A DNA stretch of 64,000 nt from positions 62,001 to 126,000 of the forward strand of contig NZ_FSRH01000011.1 of assembly GCF_900141635.1 (NCBI RefSeq), in the 5' to 3' direction. The translations under genes and the position numbers were made by a program. Source of the DNA: Peptoclostridium litorale DSM 5388 (GTDB lineage Bacteria; Bacillota; Clostridia; Peptostreptococcales; Peptostreptococcaceae). The notes beneath the pieces are model-generated. The model was not told where the DNA came from and made no database searches. It was given only the letters and a program-made list of their open reading frames with translations. Below are positions 45,824 through 54,635 of the stretch, in pieces (the first letter of the stretch is position 1; the number at the start of each line of letters is the position of its first letter).

Positions 45824-46846
45824 ATGTTTAAGACAGTTAAAGTGGAGGATGCGATAGGAATGGCCATAGCGCACGATCTCACAAAGATTGTGCCGGGAGA
45901 GTTCAAGGGAGCCGCGTTCAAAAAGGGCCATGTCATAGAGCCGGGAGACGTTCAAAAGCTCAAGGACATGGGGAAATACCACATATACGTCCTGGAAATG
46001 GGGGAGGGGATTCTCCACGAGAACGAAGCCGCAAAGAGGATAGCAAGCTGTGCGGTGGGAAAAGGGCTTGTATGCAGCGAGCCTTCCGAAGGAAAGATAA
46101 CAGTAAAGTCAAATGTGGATGGTATACTAAGGATAGATGTCGAGGAGCTGTATGAGGTGAATGCCATAGAAGACGTAATGTTTTCAACAATCCACAAAAA
46201 CAGCGTAATGGAAAAGGGCTCGCTTGCAGCAGGAACCCGGGTGATTCCGCTTGTAATAGACGAGTATAAGATAAAGCAGATAGAGGATATATGCGCCAAT
46301 AAAGGCCCCATAATATATGTAGATGAATTTCTGCCTAAAAAGGGCGGGATTGTAGTCACGGGAAGCGAGGTCTTCGAGGGCCGGATAAACGACAAATTCG
46401 GACCGGTAATGGAAAAAAAGCTTGAAGAGCTTAAAATAGAGAATCTGGGAATAAAGTACTCGAGAGACGATGCTAAAATGACTGCCGCTAAGATAGAAGA
46501 GCTCATAGAAGATGGAGCTGACATTGTAATATGCGCGGGCGGAATGTCTGTAGACCCGGACGACATGACTCCGGCGGCAATAAGGAATGTGAGCGACGTG
46601 GTTGTAACATACGGGGCGCCTGTGCTGCCGGGAGCGATGTTCATGCTGGCATACAAGGGCGAAACAGCTATAATGGGTGTTCCGGCCTGTGCGATGTACC
46701 ATAGGGCCACGGCTTTGGAGCTTGTTCTGCCTAGGGTGCTTGCCGGGGAGCGCATCAGCAAGATGGACATTGTGAAAATGGCAGATGGAGGGCTGTGCCT
46801 CGGATGCGACGAGTGCACATATCCTGTATGCCCTTTTGGAAAGTAG
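45824..46846 (+). CDS. MoeA-like molybdopterin-binding protein with Cys-rich tail
   Basis: The 340-residue protein has an N-terminal MoeA-like domain (VEDAIGMAIAHDLTKIVPGE), a MoCF_biosynth domain (VVTGSEVFEGRINDKFGP, ICAGGMSVDPDDMTP) and a Cys-rich C-terminus (GLCLGCDECTYPVCPFG) likely to bind a metal or cluster. Related proteins occur beside selenium-dependent hydroxylases. GGAGG is 13 bases before the ATG, a long spacing. It heads the yqeC-mocA-yqeB maturation operon. Confidence 0.88.
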   Translation: MFKTVKVEDAIGMAIAHDLTKIVPGEFKGAAFKKGHVIEPGDVQKLKDMGKYHIYVLEMGEGILHENEAAKRIASCAVGKGLVCSEPSEGKITVKSNVDGILRIDVEELYEVNAIEDVMFSTIHKNSVMEKGSLAAGTRVIPLVIDEYKIKQIEDICANKGPIIYVDEFLPKKGGIVVTGSEVFEGRINDKFGPVMEKKLEELKIENLGIKYSRDDAKMTAAKIEELIEDGADIVICAGGMSVDPDDMTPAAIRNVSDVVVTYGAPVLPGAMFMLAYKGETAIMGVPACAMYHRATALELVLPRVLAGERISKMDIVKMADGGLCLGCDECTYPVCPFGK

Positions 46847-46859
46847 CGGCAGGTACAAT

Positions 46860-47654
46860 ATGAATATTTCAAGACTGCTCGAAATGGATACGGGACAGCT
46901 TATAAGCATAGTCGGAGGCGGAGGCAAGACCAGCCTTATGAAAAAGCTGTCTCTTGAATTTTGCAAATGCGGCAAAAATGTACTTGTCACAACCACAACC
47001 GCCATATACGTTCCAAATGGGGAATGGGTGCACAGGGTGGTTGTGACCAGGGAAGGCGAGAACGAATTGTTCAGTGAAACCGGCGGGATAACGGCGCTTG
47101 GAAGCTATATAGATGAAAACAAAAAGCTAAGGGGCGTGCCTGCACAGACTATTTGCAGCATAAAGGGAAAAGGTATATTTGACTTGATAATAGTCGAATC
47201 GGACGGCTCGAGGGGAAGGCCTGTAAAGGCGCCTGCAGCGCATGAGCCGGTAATTGCACCATGCAGCGACATTGTTGTCGGAGTGATCGGGATGGACTGC
47301 ATTGGCAAAGTCATAGACGAAAGTGTAGTACATAGAGTGGATGAATTCTGCCGCGTGGCGGGAAAAAAAGAAGGCGACATAATAGAATGCGGCGACATTG
47401 CAAGGCTTATAATGTCGCCTTTTGGCATTTTCAAAGGGGCCGAAGGGTCAAAAAGATATGTGCTGCTGAACAAGGTCGAATATGAATGGCAAGCGGACTG
47501 CGCCCGGAATATAATTGAAAGGGTCAAAAATATCCAGGTGGGAAAAGAGGCTGAAGGCCATATTGAAAATCATATTTCAGGAATATTGGCGGGGAGCCTT
47601 AAAAAAGGCAGGGTCGACACGATATGGAAAAAAGCATGGAAATTGCAGGAATAA
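46860..47654 (+). CDS. yqeC: Selenium-dependent hydroxylase accessory protein YqeC
   Basis: The 264-residue protein has a P-loop-like start (SIVGGGGKTSLMKKL), a TTTAIYVP segment and an ESDGSRGRPVKAPAAHEPVI block that are the recognised marks of YqeC. This family co-occurs with selenium-dependent molybdenum hydroxylases; its exact reaction is not established. The ATG at 46860 is 13 bases after the MoeA-like stop, with a weak AGGT site. Its end overlaps the MocA-like gene by 31 bases. Confidence 0.93.
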   Translation: MNISRLLEMDTGQLISIVGGGGKTSLMKKLSLEFCKCGKNVLVTTTTAIYVPNGEWVHRVVVTREGENELFSETGGITALGSYIDENKKLRGVPAQTICSIKGKGIFDLIIVESDGSRGRPVKAPAAHEPVIAPCSDIVVGVIGMDCIGKVIDESVVHRVDEFCRVAGKKEGDIIECGDIARLIMSPFGIFKGAEGSKRYVLLNKVEYEWQADCARNIIERVKNIQVGKEAEGHIENHISGILAGSLKKGRVDTIWKKAWKLQE

Positions 47655-48235
47655 TAATGGCTTCGGGGTTTTCAAGCCGCATGGGGGAGGACAAGCTGCT
47701 TATGGAAATCGGCGGAGTGCCAATAGTGCAAAGGGTGATGTTTGCAGCACTGCAGTCTAAGCTTTCGAAGACCGTAATAGTGTGCAGAAGGCATGAAGTG
47801 TCAAAACTCGCAGAAAGCATTGGGATTGAAGCCGTGAGGAATGAAAGTGCTCACAAAGGCCAGAGCGAAAGCATAAGGGCGGGGATCAGAGCGCTTGAAG
47901 AGTACAAATTTGACGGACATATGTTCATACAGGCCGACATGCCCTTCTTAAAAAGTGGTATAATAGACATGTTGGTTCAAAAATCAATTGAAAATCCAAC
48001 CTCCATAATAGTGCCCACTTACGGGGGCAGGAGAAAAAGTCCTGTTGTATTTCCAAAGGACCTGAAAGAAGAGCTTTTGAATCTCCAGGGGGACAGTGGA
48101 GGAAGGGTTGTAATAAAAAGGCACAGTGAAAGGGTAGTTTTGCTGGAAGTCGGCTGTAGCCTTTGCGGGAGGGACGTTGACACTATGAACGATTATATTG
48201 AACTGCAGAGAATGGAGAATGATATAAATGTTTAA
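47624..48235 (+). CDS. Molybdenum cofactor cytidylyltransferase-like (MocA family)
   Basis: The 203-residue nucleotidyltransferase has the GT-A/MobA-type start GIIMASGFSSRMGEDKLL, the catalytic-site QADMPFL (metal-binding Asp), and PVVFPKDLKEELLNLQGDSG. It probably adds CMP to molybdopterin to make the cytidine dinucleotide form used by hydroxylases of the neighbouring type. It overlaps both yqeC and yqeB, so the three are tightly coupled. Confidence 0.9.
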   Translation: MEKSMEIAGIIMASGFSSRMGEDKLLMEIGGVPIVQRVMFAALQSKLSKTVIVCRRHEVSKLAESIGIEAVRNESAHKGQSESIRAGIRALEEYKFDGHMFIQADMPFLKSGIIDMLVQKSIENPTSIIVPTYGGRRKSPVVFPKDLKEELLNLQGDSGGRVVIKRHSERVVLLEVGCSLCGRDVDTMNDYIELQRMENDINV

Positions 48236-49031
48236 AAAGACTGTGGCGGTAAGGGGAGCAGGGGACATCGCGAGCGGGGTAATACACAGACTTCACAGAT
48301 GTGGATTTCGGGTGATAGTATTTGAGATAGAAAAGCCGACCGTTGTAAGGCGAAGGGTTTCATTTGCACAGGCGGTGTTTGAAGGCGAAACGGAAATCGA
48401 AAGCGTAAGGGCAGTGCTTGCAAAGTCGAAAGAGGATGTGGAGAAGATTTGGGACATTGACGAGGTGGCCGTTGTTGTGGATGAGCACATGTCCATGCTA
48501 AATGAACTCAATGTGGACGTGCTCGTAGATGCCACGCTTGCAAAGCACAACATGGGAATTACAATAGGGATGGTTCCAATCACAATAGGCGTGGGGCCCG
48601 GATTCTTCGCAGGAGTGGACGTCGACGCAGTAGTGGAAACCTTGAGGGGGCACGAGCTGGGAAGAGTCATATACAAGGGAAGCGCGAGGAAAAACACGGG
48701 CATACCGTCTGATGTGTGCGGGTATACATATCAAAGGGTCCTCAGGGCTCCCTGCGGCGGAACAGTTGAAAACATACTGGAAATAGGCGATTTTGTCGAA
48801 GCGGGGGATGCGGTTTCAGTTATCGAGGGGGGCGAGATAAAGGCGCAGATAAGCGGAGTCATAAGGGGGCTAATAATGGATGGGACTGATGTAGAAAAAG
48901 GCCTCAAGATAGGAGATATAGACCCCAGGGGGATATACGACTACTGCTTCACAATATCTGAAAAGGCCAGGGCGATAGGCGGCGGAGTACTTGAAGCGAT
49001 GCTGCATCTTATGTCGATGAACAAGCTGTAA
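48228..49031 (+). CDS. yqeB: Selenium-dependent molybdenum hydroxylase maturation protein YqeB
   Basis: The 267-residue protein of the EF2563/YqeB family is a diagnostic marker of selenium-dependent molybdenum hydroxylases. The start VAVRGAGDIASGVIHRLHRC is a Rossmann-type loop, and the middle MLNELNVDVLVDATLAKHNM and GPGFFAGVDVDAVVET segments match. It may insert or prepare the labile selenium, but the reaction is not defined. The last gene of its operon; a terminator follows. Confidence 0.94.
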   Translation: MFKKTVAVRGAGDIASGVIHRLHRCGFRVIVFEIEKPTVVRRRVSFAQAVFEGETEIESVRAVLAKSKEDVEKIWDIDEVAVVVDEHMSMLNELNVDVLVDATLAKHNMGITIGMVPITIGVGPGFFAGVDVDAVVETLRGHELGRVIYKGSARKNTGIPSDVCGYTYQRVLRAPCGGTVENILEIGDFVEAGDAVSVIEGGEIKAQISGVIRGLIMDGTDVEKGLKIGDIDPRGIYDYCFTISEKARAIGGGVLEAMLHLMSMNKL

Positions 49032-49051
49032 AAAGAGGCCGAGCTATATGC

Positions 49052-49104
49052 AAAATACCCTGTGGAGTAGACTCTATGAGAGCCTGCCCTGCAGGGTGTT
49101 TTTT
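49052..49104. terminator. Bidirectional terminator
   Basis: AAAATACCCTG pairs with CAGGGTGTTTT (one wobble), with T-run, between yqeB and the convergent permease gene. Confidence 0.75.
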
Positions 49105-49960
49105 ACTGCGCTATTTTTCGAAGACCCTCTGAAATTATGTCTGCGGCAAATACGAGAATCAGGTAGCATATAAGAAGAAGCGTCACGTCAGTATAATGGA
49201 ACCAGCTCATGCTGAGCTTGAACTGCTGTCCGAGCCCTCCCGCCCCGACAAGCCCCACGACTATAGTGGTGCGGATTATGACTTCCCACCTATACAGCAT
49301 GAAGGTTATGAACTTGGGAGTGACAGTGGGCAGTATGCCGTAAAACAGCATTTGCAGCGCATTTGCCCCGCTTGAGGAAAGGTTACTTATGGGCCTGTGG
49401 TCAATGTCCTCTATCACCTCGGCGCAGAGCTTCCCGAGTATTCCGAAATTGTGAAGCGCAAGAGCTATGGCGCCCGGAAGTATGCCAGGCTTGAACACAA
49501 AAATTATCATCATGGCCCATATGAGCTCAGGCACAGCCCTTGTAAGCACATAAATGTCTCTTGCAGTCCAAAATAAAATCCATCCAGATGCTTCTCTTTT
49601 AAGGGTAAGGGTTCCGTTTGCATGGTTTTTAGCGGCGAAAAGGACTGTCAAAAACATTCCAAGGCTTGCAAAGCCTGTCGCCATTATGCTCATTTGAAGC
49701 GTCTCGTAAGTAAGGCTCAGTGCGCTTTTCCAGCTTTCAGGATCTTTGAAGGCTGCACTTTCTTCGCCAATTCCAAAGAGGCCGTTCAAAAATTTTTTTG
49801 CATGGAATGAGTTCTTTTCAGAAAAGAGTTTTGAAAGGTCTGCACCGTCCACTTTGTATATGAAAAACCATGAAGTAAAAACTATAATGAAAAAGATCAT
49901 AACCGACGTATTTACAAAGTCCGGCTTAAAGTGTTTTTTGACATTTTTTCTGTTTATCAT
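49103..49960 (-). CDS. PhnE-type ABC permease, second copy
   Basis: The ~285-residue membrane permease of the phosphonate-type family has about six helices and the permease signature EVIEDIDHRPISNLSSSGAN. The ATG at 49960 is chosen since GGGAGAGGTT stands 7 bases before it and the upstream gene ends at 49957. The stop and start overlap by 4 bases. It pairs with the second PhnE-like gene as a heterodimeric channel for the ABC transporter, and its cargo is inferred from context to be an oxyanion, perhaps selenate. Confidence 0.9.
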   Translation of the reverse strand: MINRKNVKKHFKPDFVNTSVMIFFIIVFTSWFFIYKVDGADLSKLFSEKNSFHAKKFLNGLFGIGEESAAFKDPESWKSALSLTYETLQMSIMATGFASLGMFLTVLFAAKNHANGTLTLKREASGWILFWTARDIYVLTRAVPELIWAMMIIFVFKPGILPGAIALALHNFGILGKLCAEVIEDIDHRPISNLSSSGANALQMLFYGILPTVTPKFITFMLYRWEVIIRTTIVVGLVGAGGLGQQFKLSMSWFHYTDVTLLLICYLILVFAADIISEGLRKIAQ

Positions 49961-50763
49961 ACCGACAACCTCTCCCTGATTGCATTGCTCCAAAAATCTA
50001 TCAGTGTAACAATTATTATCAAAAAGAACATGAAAGTCCACACTCTTTCAAATCTCAAATCCGCAAGGGCGAGCTGTATCTGGTAGCCAAGCCCTCCAAG
50101 GCCGACAAAACTCATTATTGTGGAAGATCTTACGGAGCATTCTAGCCTGTATATTGTATAGCTGAGCATGTCGGCCGCTGAAATGGGAAGATAGCCGTAC
50201 ATAAGAAGCTGAATGTTCGAAGCTCCGCTTGATTTGAGTGCGTATATGGGCTCTTTGGGGACATCGTTTAGAATATCAGCGAATATCCTCCCCAATGTGC
50301 CTCCATACGGTATTGCAAGGGCGAATATGGCGGCGTATGGAGAAAGACCTATGGCGGCTACAAACAGCCACGCCCAAACAAGTTCGTGCACAGCCCTCAT
50401 GAATCCGAGAAGCCCTCTGAAAAAGCTCATGGATAAAATCTTTGCAAGAGAGCTGTCCTTGGATGCGAGGACGCCGGAAGCCAGAATGCCTGTGAAAAAA
50501 GCTATTGCAATGGCTATGCTCATTCCTGCAAAGGCGTATGAAATTGTTATCCAAGAGGAAAAAAGCGCCAGGCTCATTGTTTCAAACGACATGTCAGGCC
50601 TGAAAAGAGAGCTCAGCACGTCAAGAATTATGTCTTTTCCGCCTGAGTGTAAGAGCTCACTGCTCCATCTTACGGAAAAAAGGCTCCAGATGAAAAGTAT
50701 TATAAAAAAAAGCGTCAAAAAATGCTTTTTATGCATATCAACTGATTTTCGTGTCAGATTCAT
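49957..50763 (-). CDS. PhnE-type ABC permease, first copy
   Basis: The 268-residue permease has about six helices and the EAA-like loop ADILNDVPKEPIYALKSSGASN, typical of PhnE. The start is uncertain: the ATG at 50763 has GGGGG 12 bases before it, and the ATG at 50736 has no site but overlaps the ATPase stop codon. It overlaps its ATPase partner upstream and its sister permease downstream, giving the order PhnD-PhnC-PhnE-PhnE on the minus strand. Confidence 0.9.
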   Translation of the reverse strand: MNLTRKSVDMHKKHFLTLFFIILFIWSLFSVRWSSELLHSGGKDIILDVLSSLFRPDMSFETMSLALFSSWITISYAFAGMSIAIAIAFFTGILASGVLASKDSSLAKILSMSFFRGLLGFMRAVHELVWAWLFVAAIGLSPYAAIFALAIPYGGTLGRIFADILNDVPKEPIYALKSSGASNIQLLMYGYLPISAADMLSYTIYRLECSVRSSTIMSFVGLGGLGYQIQLALADLRFERVWTFMFFLIIIVTLIDFWSNAIRERLSV

Positions 50764-51520
50764 GCAGTTTCGAATCCCCCTTCAGCGTATAAAGGTCGGC
50801 GAGGTCTTTTTCGGTTACATATTCAGCAGGCTTGTCAAAAAACAGCTTTCCGCTGCGCATCCCTATTATCCTGTCGAAGTAAAGCTTTGCATATTCCACC
50901 GAGTGGAGCGTTGTCACAAGAGTCTGCCCGTCTTCCTTTACGAGTATTGAAAGTATTGACAGTATGTCCTGGGCCCTGGCGGGGTCAAGAGAAGAAACCG
51001 GCTCGTCTGCAAGTATTATATCAGGCTTTTGAACCAGAAGGCGCGCAAGGGCGACCCTTTGCTGCTCGCCGCCTGAAAGCCTTGAGGTCCTGTCGTATAT
51101 CTTGTCTATAAGACCCGTTCTGCTGAGCGCGTTTTCCGCACTTTTTTTGTCCTGGGGCAGTATAAGGGAAATGAGAGACTTTAAAGTGCCCCAGTGCGAA
51201 AAGTTGCCTACAAGCACATTGTGAATCACGGGAAGCTGCGGTATCAGATCGAACTGCTGCCTTATTACACCGACTTTTCTTGCAAATTCTCTGTTGTTTT
51301 TGTATGAAGCGATTGAAACACCGTCTACAAGTACGCTCCCGGAGTCAGGCTTTACTATGCTTGAAAGAATGTTTAAAAGTGTGGTTTTGCCCGCTCCGCT
51401 CGGACCTATCAGCGCGATGAGTTCGCCTTTTTTAACATTAAGAGAAATGGAAGACAGGGCTTCCATTTCTCCAAAAGTTTTTGATATGTTGTCCAGTTCA
51501 ATAATGTTTTTAACTGACAT
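50738..51520 (-). CDS. PhnC-type ABC transporter ATP-binding protein
   Basis: The 260-residue ATPase has Walker A GPSGAGKTT, signature LSGGEQQRVALARLL, Walker B ILADEPVSSLDP and an H-loop (TTLHSVEYA). PhnC-type spacing of the Q-loop (VGVIRQQFDLI) is clear. It energises the PhnE-like pair. It lies 13 bases downstream of the binding-protein gene and overlaps the first permease gene. Confidence 0.92.
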   Translation of the reverse strand: MSVKNIIELDNISKTFGEMEALSSISLNVKKGELIALIGPSGAGKTTLLNILSSIVKPDSGSVLVDGVSIASYKNNREFARKVGVIRQQFDLIPQLPVIHNVLVGNFSHWGTLKSLISLILPQDKKSAENALSRTGLIDKIYDRTSRLSGGEQQRVALARLLVQKPDIILADEPVSSLDPARAQDILSILSILVKEDGQTLVTTLHSVEYAKLYFDRIIGMRSGKLFFDKPAEYVTEKDLADLYTLKGDSKLHESDTKIS

Positions 51521-51533
51521 ATTAAAACACCTT

Positions 51534-52430
51534 CTATTTTATTATTCCTATTTCTTTGGCAACCTTTTCTATGGCGTCATAGTTGTCATTGCTTGCCTCT
51601 ATGAATTTGTCAGTCTTTAGAAGCTTCAGTATATAGTTGTCAGGCTGCTCGTCTCCTATTGAAAGAAGGGCCTGCTTTATCTTTTCGTTTGTTCCCTCTC
51701 CAAATGCGTCATCAAGGTTGTTTACAGACCAGTTGTAGTCGTAAAAATCAGGAGTAGTGTAGAATGCCTCGACCTTGTCAAGATCAACCTTGTTTTCCTC
51801 GACTGCGCCTTCCCATACAGCTTCGTTAAGGGCTCCGGCGTTGAATGCGCCAGACTCTACAAGCGTGTAAGTCTTGTCGTGAGAACCTGAGTAGTTAGGC
51901 TTTCCGTCGAAGTCAGAGTCAGCGTCTATTCCAGATTCCATAAGGAAATAACGCGGCATAAGGTGTCCAGAAGTGGAACTTTCGCTTCCAAAAGTGAAGC
52001 TTTTTCCCTTAAGGTCTTCAAGCGACTTTATCCCAAGTCCTTTTTGAGCTATGAAAACGGAGTGGAACTTTTCGTCTCTGGGTCCTTGAGCTATCGCCTG
52101 AGCATCAGGAACCATGTTTCTCGCCTGAACGCCGGTTAGGCCTCCAAACCATGCAAGATGAATGTCTCCTCTTTCAAATCCGGTAACGACAGCGGAATAG
52201 TCAGCAACTGGGACATATTCAACTTCAAGTCCAGTCTTCTCGGATAGATATGTAGCAAGGTCGTTAAAGCCCTGTTCCATTTCAGAAACTTCCTGGTCTG
52301 GTATTCCCGCGATTTTCAAAACAGGAGCCTCGCCTGAAGAAGCGGTATCATTTGAATCGTCCTTGCCCGAGCATGCAGTCAGTGAAAACAGCATCGCAAG
52401 AGACATTAATAGAGCAATAATCTTTTTCAT
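51534..52430 (-). CDS. PhnD-type substrate-binding lipoprotein, candidate selenate-binding protein
   Basis: The 298-residue lipoprotein (signal ending FSLTAC) has a type II periplasmic-binding fold with LKIAGIPDQEVSEMEQGFNDLA, a DIHLAWFGGLTGVQAR loop and SFTFGSESSTSGHLMPRYF. These features resemble the PhnD clade annotated as putative selenate ABC transporter binding proteins, rather than phosphonate binders. No phosphonate or phosphite enzyme genes are present. Together with yqeB, yqeC and xdhC on either side this favours selenium oxyanion uptake, an inference. AGGAGGATTTTT sets the ATG at 52430. The 341 bases to xdhC are AT-rich, with TATAAT at 52700-52705 as a possible xdhC -10. Confidence 0.88.
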   Translation of the reverse strand: MKKIIALLMSLAMLFSLTACSGKDDSNDTASSGEAPVLKIAGIPDQEVSEMEQGFNDLATYLSEKTGLEVEYVPVADYSAVVTGFERGDIHLAWFGGLTGVQARNMVPDAQAIAQGPRDEKFHSVFIAQKGLGIKSLEDLKGKSFTFGSESSTSGHLMPRYFLMESGIDADSDFDGKPNYSGSHDKTYTLVESGAFNAGALNEAVWEGAVEENKVDLDKVEAFYTTPDFYDYNWSVNNLDDAFGEGTNEKIKQALLSIGDEQPDNYILKLLKTDKFIEASNDNYDAIEKVAKEIGIIK

Positions 52431-52771
52431 AAAAATCCTCCTACAAATATAAAATATTGATATGTTGAAAAAAGTTTTCAATTACCTTTTCTGATACCAA
52501 GTATAATTTAATAGAAATGCAAAGTAAAATAGAAAAAAATTATAGCTAAAATATTGTTATAAGAAAAATTAATACATATAGATAAGTGTGAATGTGAAAT
52601 GTTGAAAAATAGAGAATTTATGCATATTTAAAATTTAAGCCGAAATTGCATGTGCTGAAATAAAATAATGGATTATGGCATCAAAATGTGTATTTCAGGT
52701 ATAATATCATTATCCAATAAAATCCGGGAACACAGCATTGAAGGGCGAATAGCAGGTATAAGGAGGACAAA

Positions 52772-53590
52772 ATGCTAGAAAGCGAAGTTTTAGACATAAT
52801 ATCATCAGAGATAAGAAACGGGAAAAAGGCGGCTATGGCAGTAATAACCCACGTTAGCGGGTCGTCTCCTAGAAAGGAAGGCTCCGTGATGGCCGTAATG
52901 GAAGGCGGAAAAACCGCGGGAACCGTAGGCGGAGGGGCGCTTGAGAACGAGGTCACCAGGAAGGCGCTGGAATGCATAAAAGCGGGCGAGAACGTCTCGC
53001 TCAGCCTTGAACTGAATGACGAAGGAGACCTTCACATGAAGTGCGGCGGAAGAGCCCAGGTTTTCATAAAGATTTTCATTCCAACAAAGAAGTTAATTAT
53101 AGCCGGAGGGGGGCATGTCGGGCAGAAGGTGCATGAATTTGGAAAGGCTATGGGATTTCATACAGTTGTACTTGACGATAGGGAGGAATACTGCAGCCGC
53201 GAGCTTTTCCCAGGTGCAGACGAGCTGATACCGGGAGACATCTACGAGAACATGAAAGCGTACAATATAGGAGAGACCTGCCATATAGTGATAGTCACAA
53301 GGGGGCATTCATACGACGAGCAGGCACTTGAGGCCGGCATAGGCAGGGGGGCCGCGTATATAGGGATGATAGGCAGCAAGGCAAAGACACAGGCTGTATA
53401 TGAAAACCTCCTTCAAAAAGGGGTTTCAAAGGAGGAGCTTGCGAATGTGTATGCTCCAATAGGAATAGACATGGGAGGGGGTACTCCCCATGAGATAGCA
53501 CTTGGGATACTGGCCGAGATAACTGTTGTCACAAACGGGGCAAGGCCCGTCCACATGAGGGACAAAAAGGGAAGGATAGTGCTGGAGTAG
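52772..53590 (+). CDS. xdhC: XdhC/CoxI-family molybdenum hydroxylase maturation protein
   Basis: The 272-residue maturation factor inserts or modifies the Moco sulfur/selenium ligand. It has the N-terminal XdhC_CoxI domain (SGSSPRKEGSVMAVMEG, GTVGGGALENEV) and a C-terminal Rossmann domain (LIIAGGGHVGQKVHEFG, GMIGSKAKTQAVY). AGGAGGACAAA precedes the ATG. It lies beside the selenium-uptake genes rather than in the main operon, and probably serves the hydroxylase at 41197. Confidence 0.93.
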   Translation: MLESEVLDIISSEIRNGKKAAMAVITHVSGSSPRKEGSVMAVMEGGKTAGTVGGGALENEVTRKALECIKAGENVSLSLELNDEGDLHMKCGGRAQVFIKIFIPTKKLIIAGGGHVGQKVHEFGKAMGFHTVVLDDREEYCSRELFPGADELIPGDIYENMKAYNIGETCHIVIVTRGHSYDEQALEAGIGRGAAYIGMIGSKAKTQAVYENLLQKGVSKEELANVYAPIGIDMGGGTPHEIALGILAEITVVTNGARPVHMRDKKGRIVLE

Positions 53591-53598
53591 GGCATACA

Positions 53599-53630
53599 AA
53601 AAGCACCCGGATAAAAATCTCGGGTGCTTA
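53599..53630. terminator. Bidirectional terminator
   Basis: AAGCACCCG and CGGGTGCTT with an 11-base loop between convergent xdhC and truA. Confidence 0.88.
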
Positions 53631-53663
53631 ACTATGTGTATTTTAAGTTATTGTCACTGCATA

Positions 53664-54404
53664 TTAATTGTATTCAACCTGCATAAGGCAAAGGCCGCTT
53701 GACTCAGCCATAGGGCCAGCTACAGACCTGTCTTTTCCCTGAAGTATTTTAGCCACGTCCTCAGGAGATATCTCCCTTTTTCCAACCCTTAAAAGAGTTC
53801 CTGTGATTATCCTCAGCATGTTGTGAAGGAATCCGTCACCCTCGTATGTCACGTATATCAAGCTTCCTTTTTTGGACACCGATATGTTCATCATAGTCCT
53901 CTTGCAGCTCTTCTTTTTTGACTTCATTGTTGTGAACGCGTCAAAGTCGTGAGTTCCAAGAAGGTAGTCTGCAGCCCTTTGCATAAGAGCTGTGTCGATG
54001 TTGCCATTGACATAGCTTGTGAACTTTCTTGAGAACACGTCCTGATGGGCTCCGTTGTCTATAGTGTATCTGTATATCTTTGATTTTGCATTGTGTCTTG
54101 AATGGAACCTTTCAGAGGCCTCGTCTATATAAGTGAGGGCTATGTCCTCAGGCAGGTAGTGGTTGATGTAAGACATCATCTTGCCAGTCTCCATGTCAGA
54201 CTTAGTGAAGAAATTGCATATAAGCGACTTGGCGTGAACGCCCTTGTCAGTCCTCGAGCAGCCTATAACGTTTATATTCTCGCCTGTCATCTTTGAAAGA
54301 AGATCTTCAAGCTTTCCCTGTATCGTGTTGTCGTTGTCCTTCAGCCTCTGCCATCCAGAGTACCTTGTTCCGTCAAATTGTAAAGACATTTTAATATTTC
54401 TCAT
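53664..54404 (-). CDS. truA: tRNA pseudouridine synthase A
   Basis: The 246-residue enzyme converts uridines 38-40 of the tRNA anticodon arm to pseudouridine. It has the start LQFDGTRYSGWQR and the catalytic CSRTDKGVHA (Asp53), and ends with the typical LRIITGTLLRVGKREISPEDVA region. GGGAGATGCT precedes the ATG. Length is normal. It is transcribed alone; the 231 bases upstream show no clear structure. Confidence 0.95.
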   Translation of the reverse strand: MRNIKMSLQFDGTRYSGWQRLKDNDNTIQGKLEDLLSKMTGENINVIGCSRTDKGVHAKSLICNFFTKSDMETGKMMSYINHYLPEDIALTYIDEASERFHSRHNAKSKIYRYTIDNGAHQDVFSRKFTSYVNGNIDTALMQRAADYLLGTHDFDAFTTMKSKKKSCKRTMMNISVSKKGSLIYVTYEGDGFLHNMLRIITGTLLRVGKREISPEDVAKILQGKDRSVAGPMAESSGLCLMQVEYN

Positions 54405-54635
54405 AGCATCTCCCGTATAAATTTATTTTAAAGCGTCAGGTACTTTGGCCTCATATCATGCCGGCAGTACTGCGCCTTATGCCCAAATTCAGTATTGTAG
54501 TAAATAATGGGTTAGAATCTTCCTATTGAGCCCTAGATTATTATATACTATATATGTGAAATAAAAAAGCATTCAGCGTGAATTAATGCGCTACTCAACA
54601 CAAAATAGAACATACGAACACGAAAGGAAAATCAA

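Noticed and set aside
45952-46872. Long minus-strand frame (306 residues) opposite the MoeA-like gene
   Set aside because: Ser-rich shadow of a well-supported gene, without ribosome site or recognisable domain.
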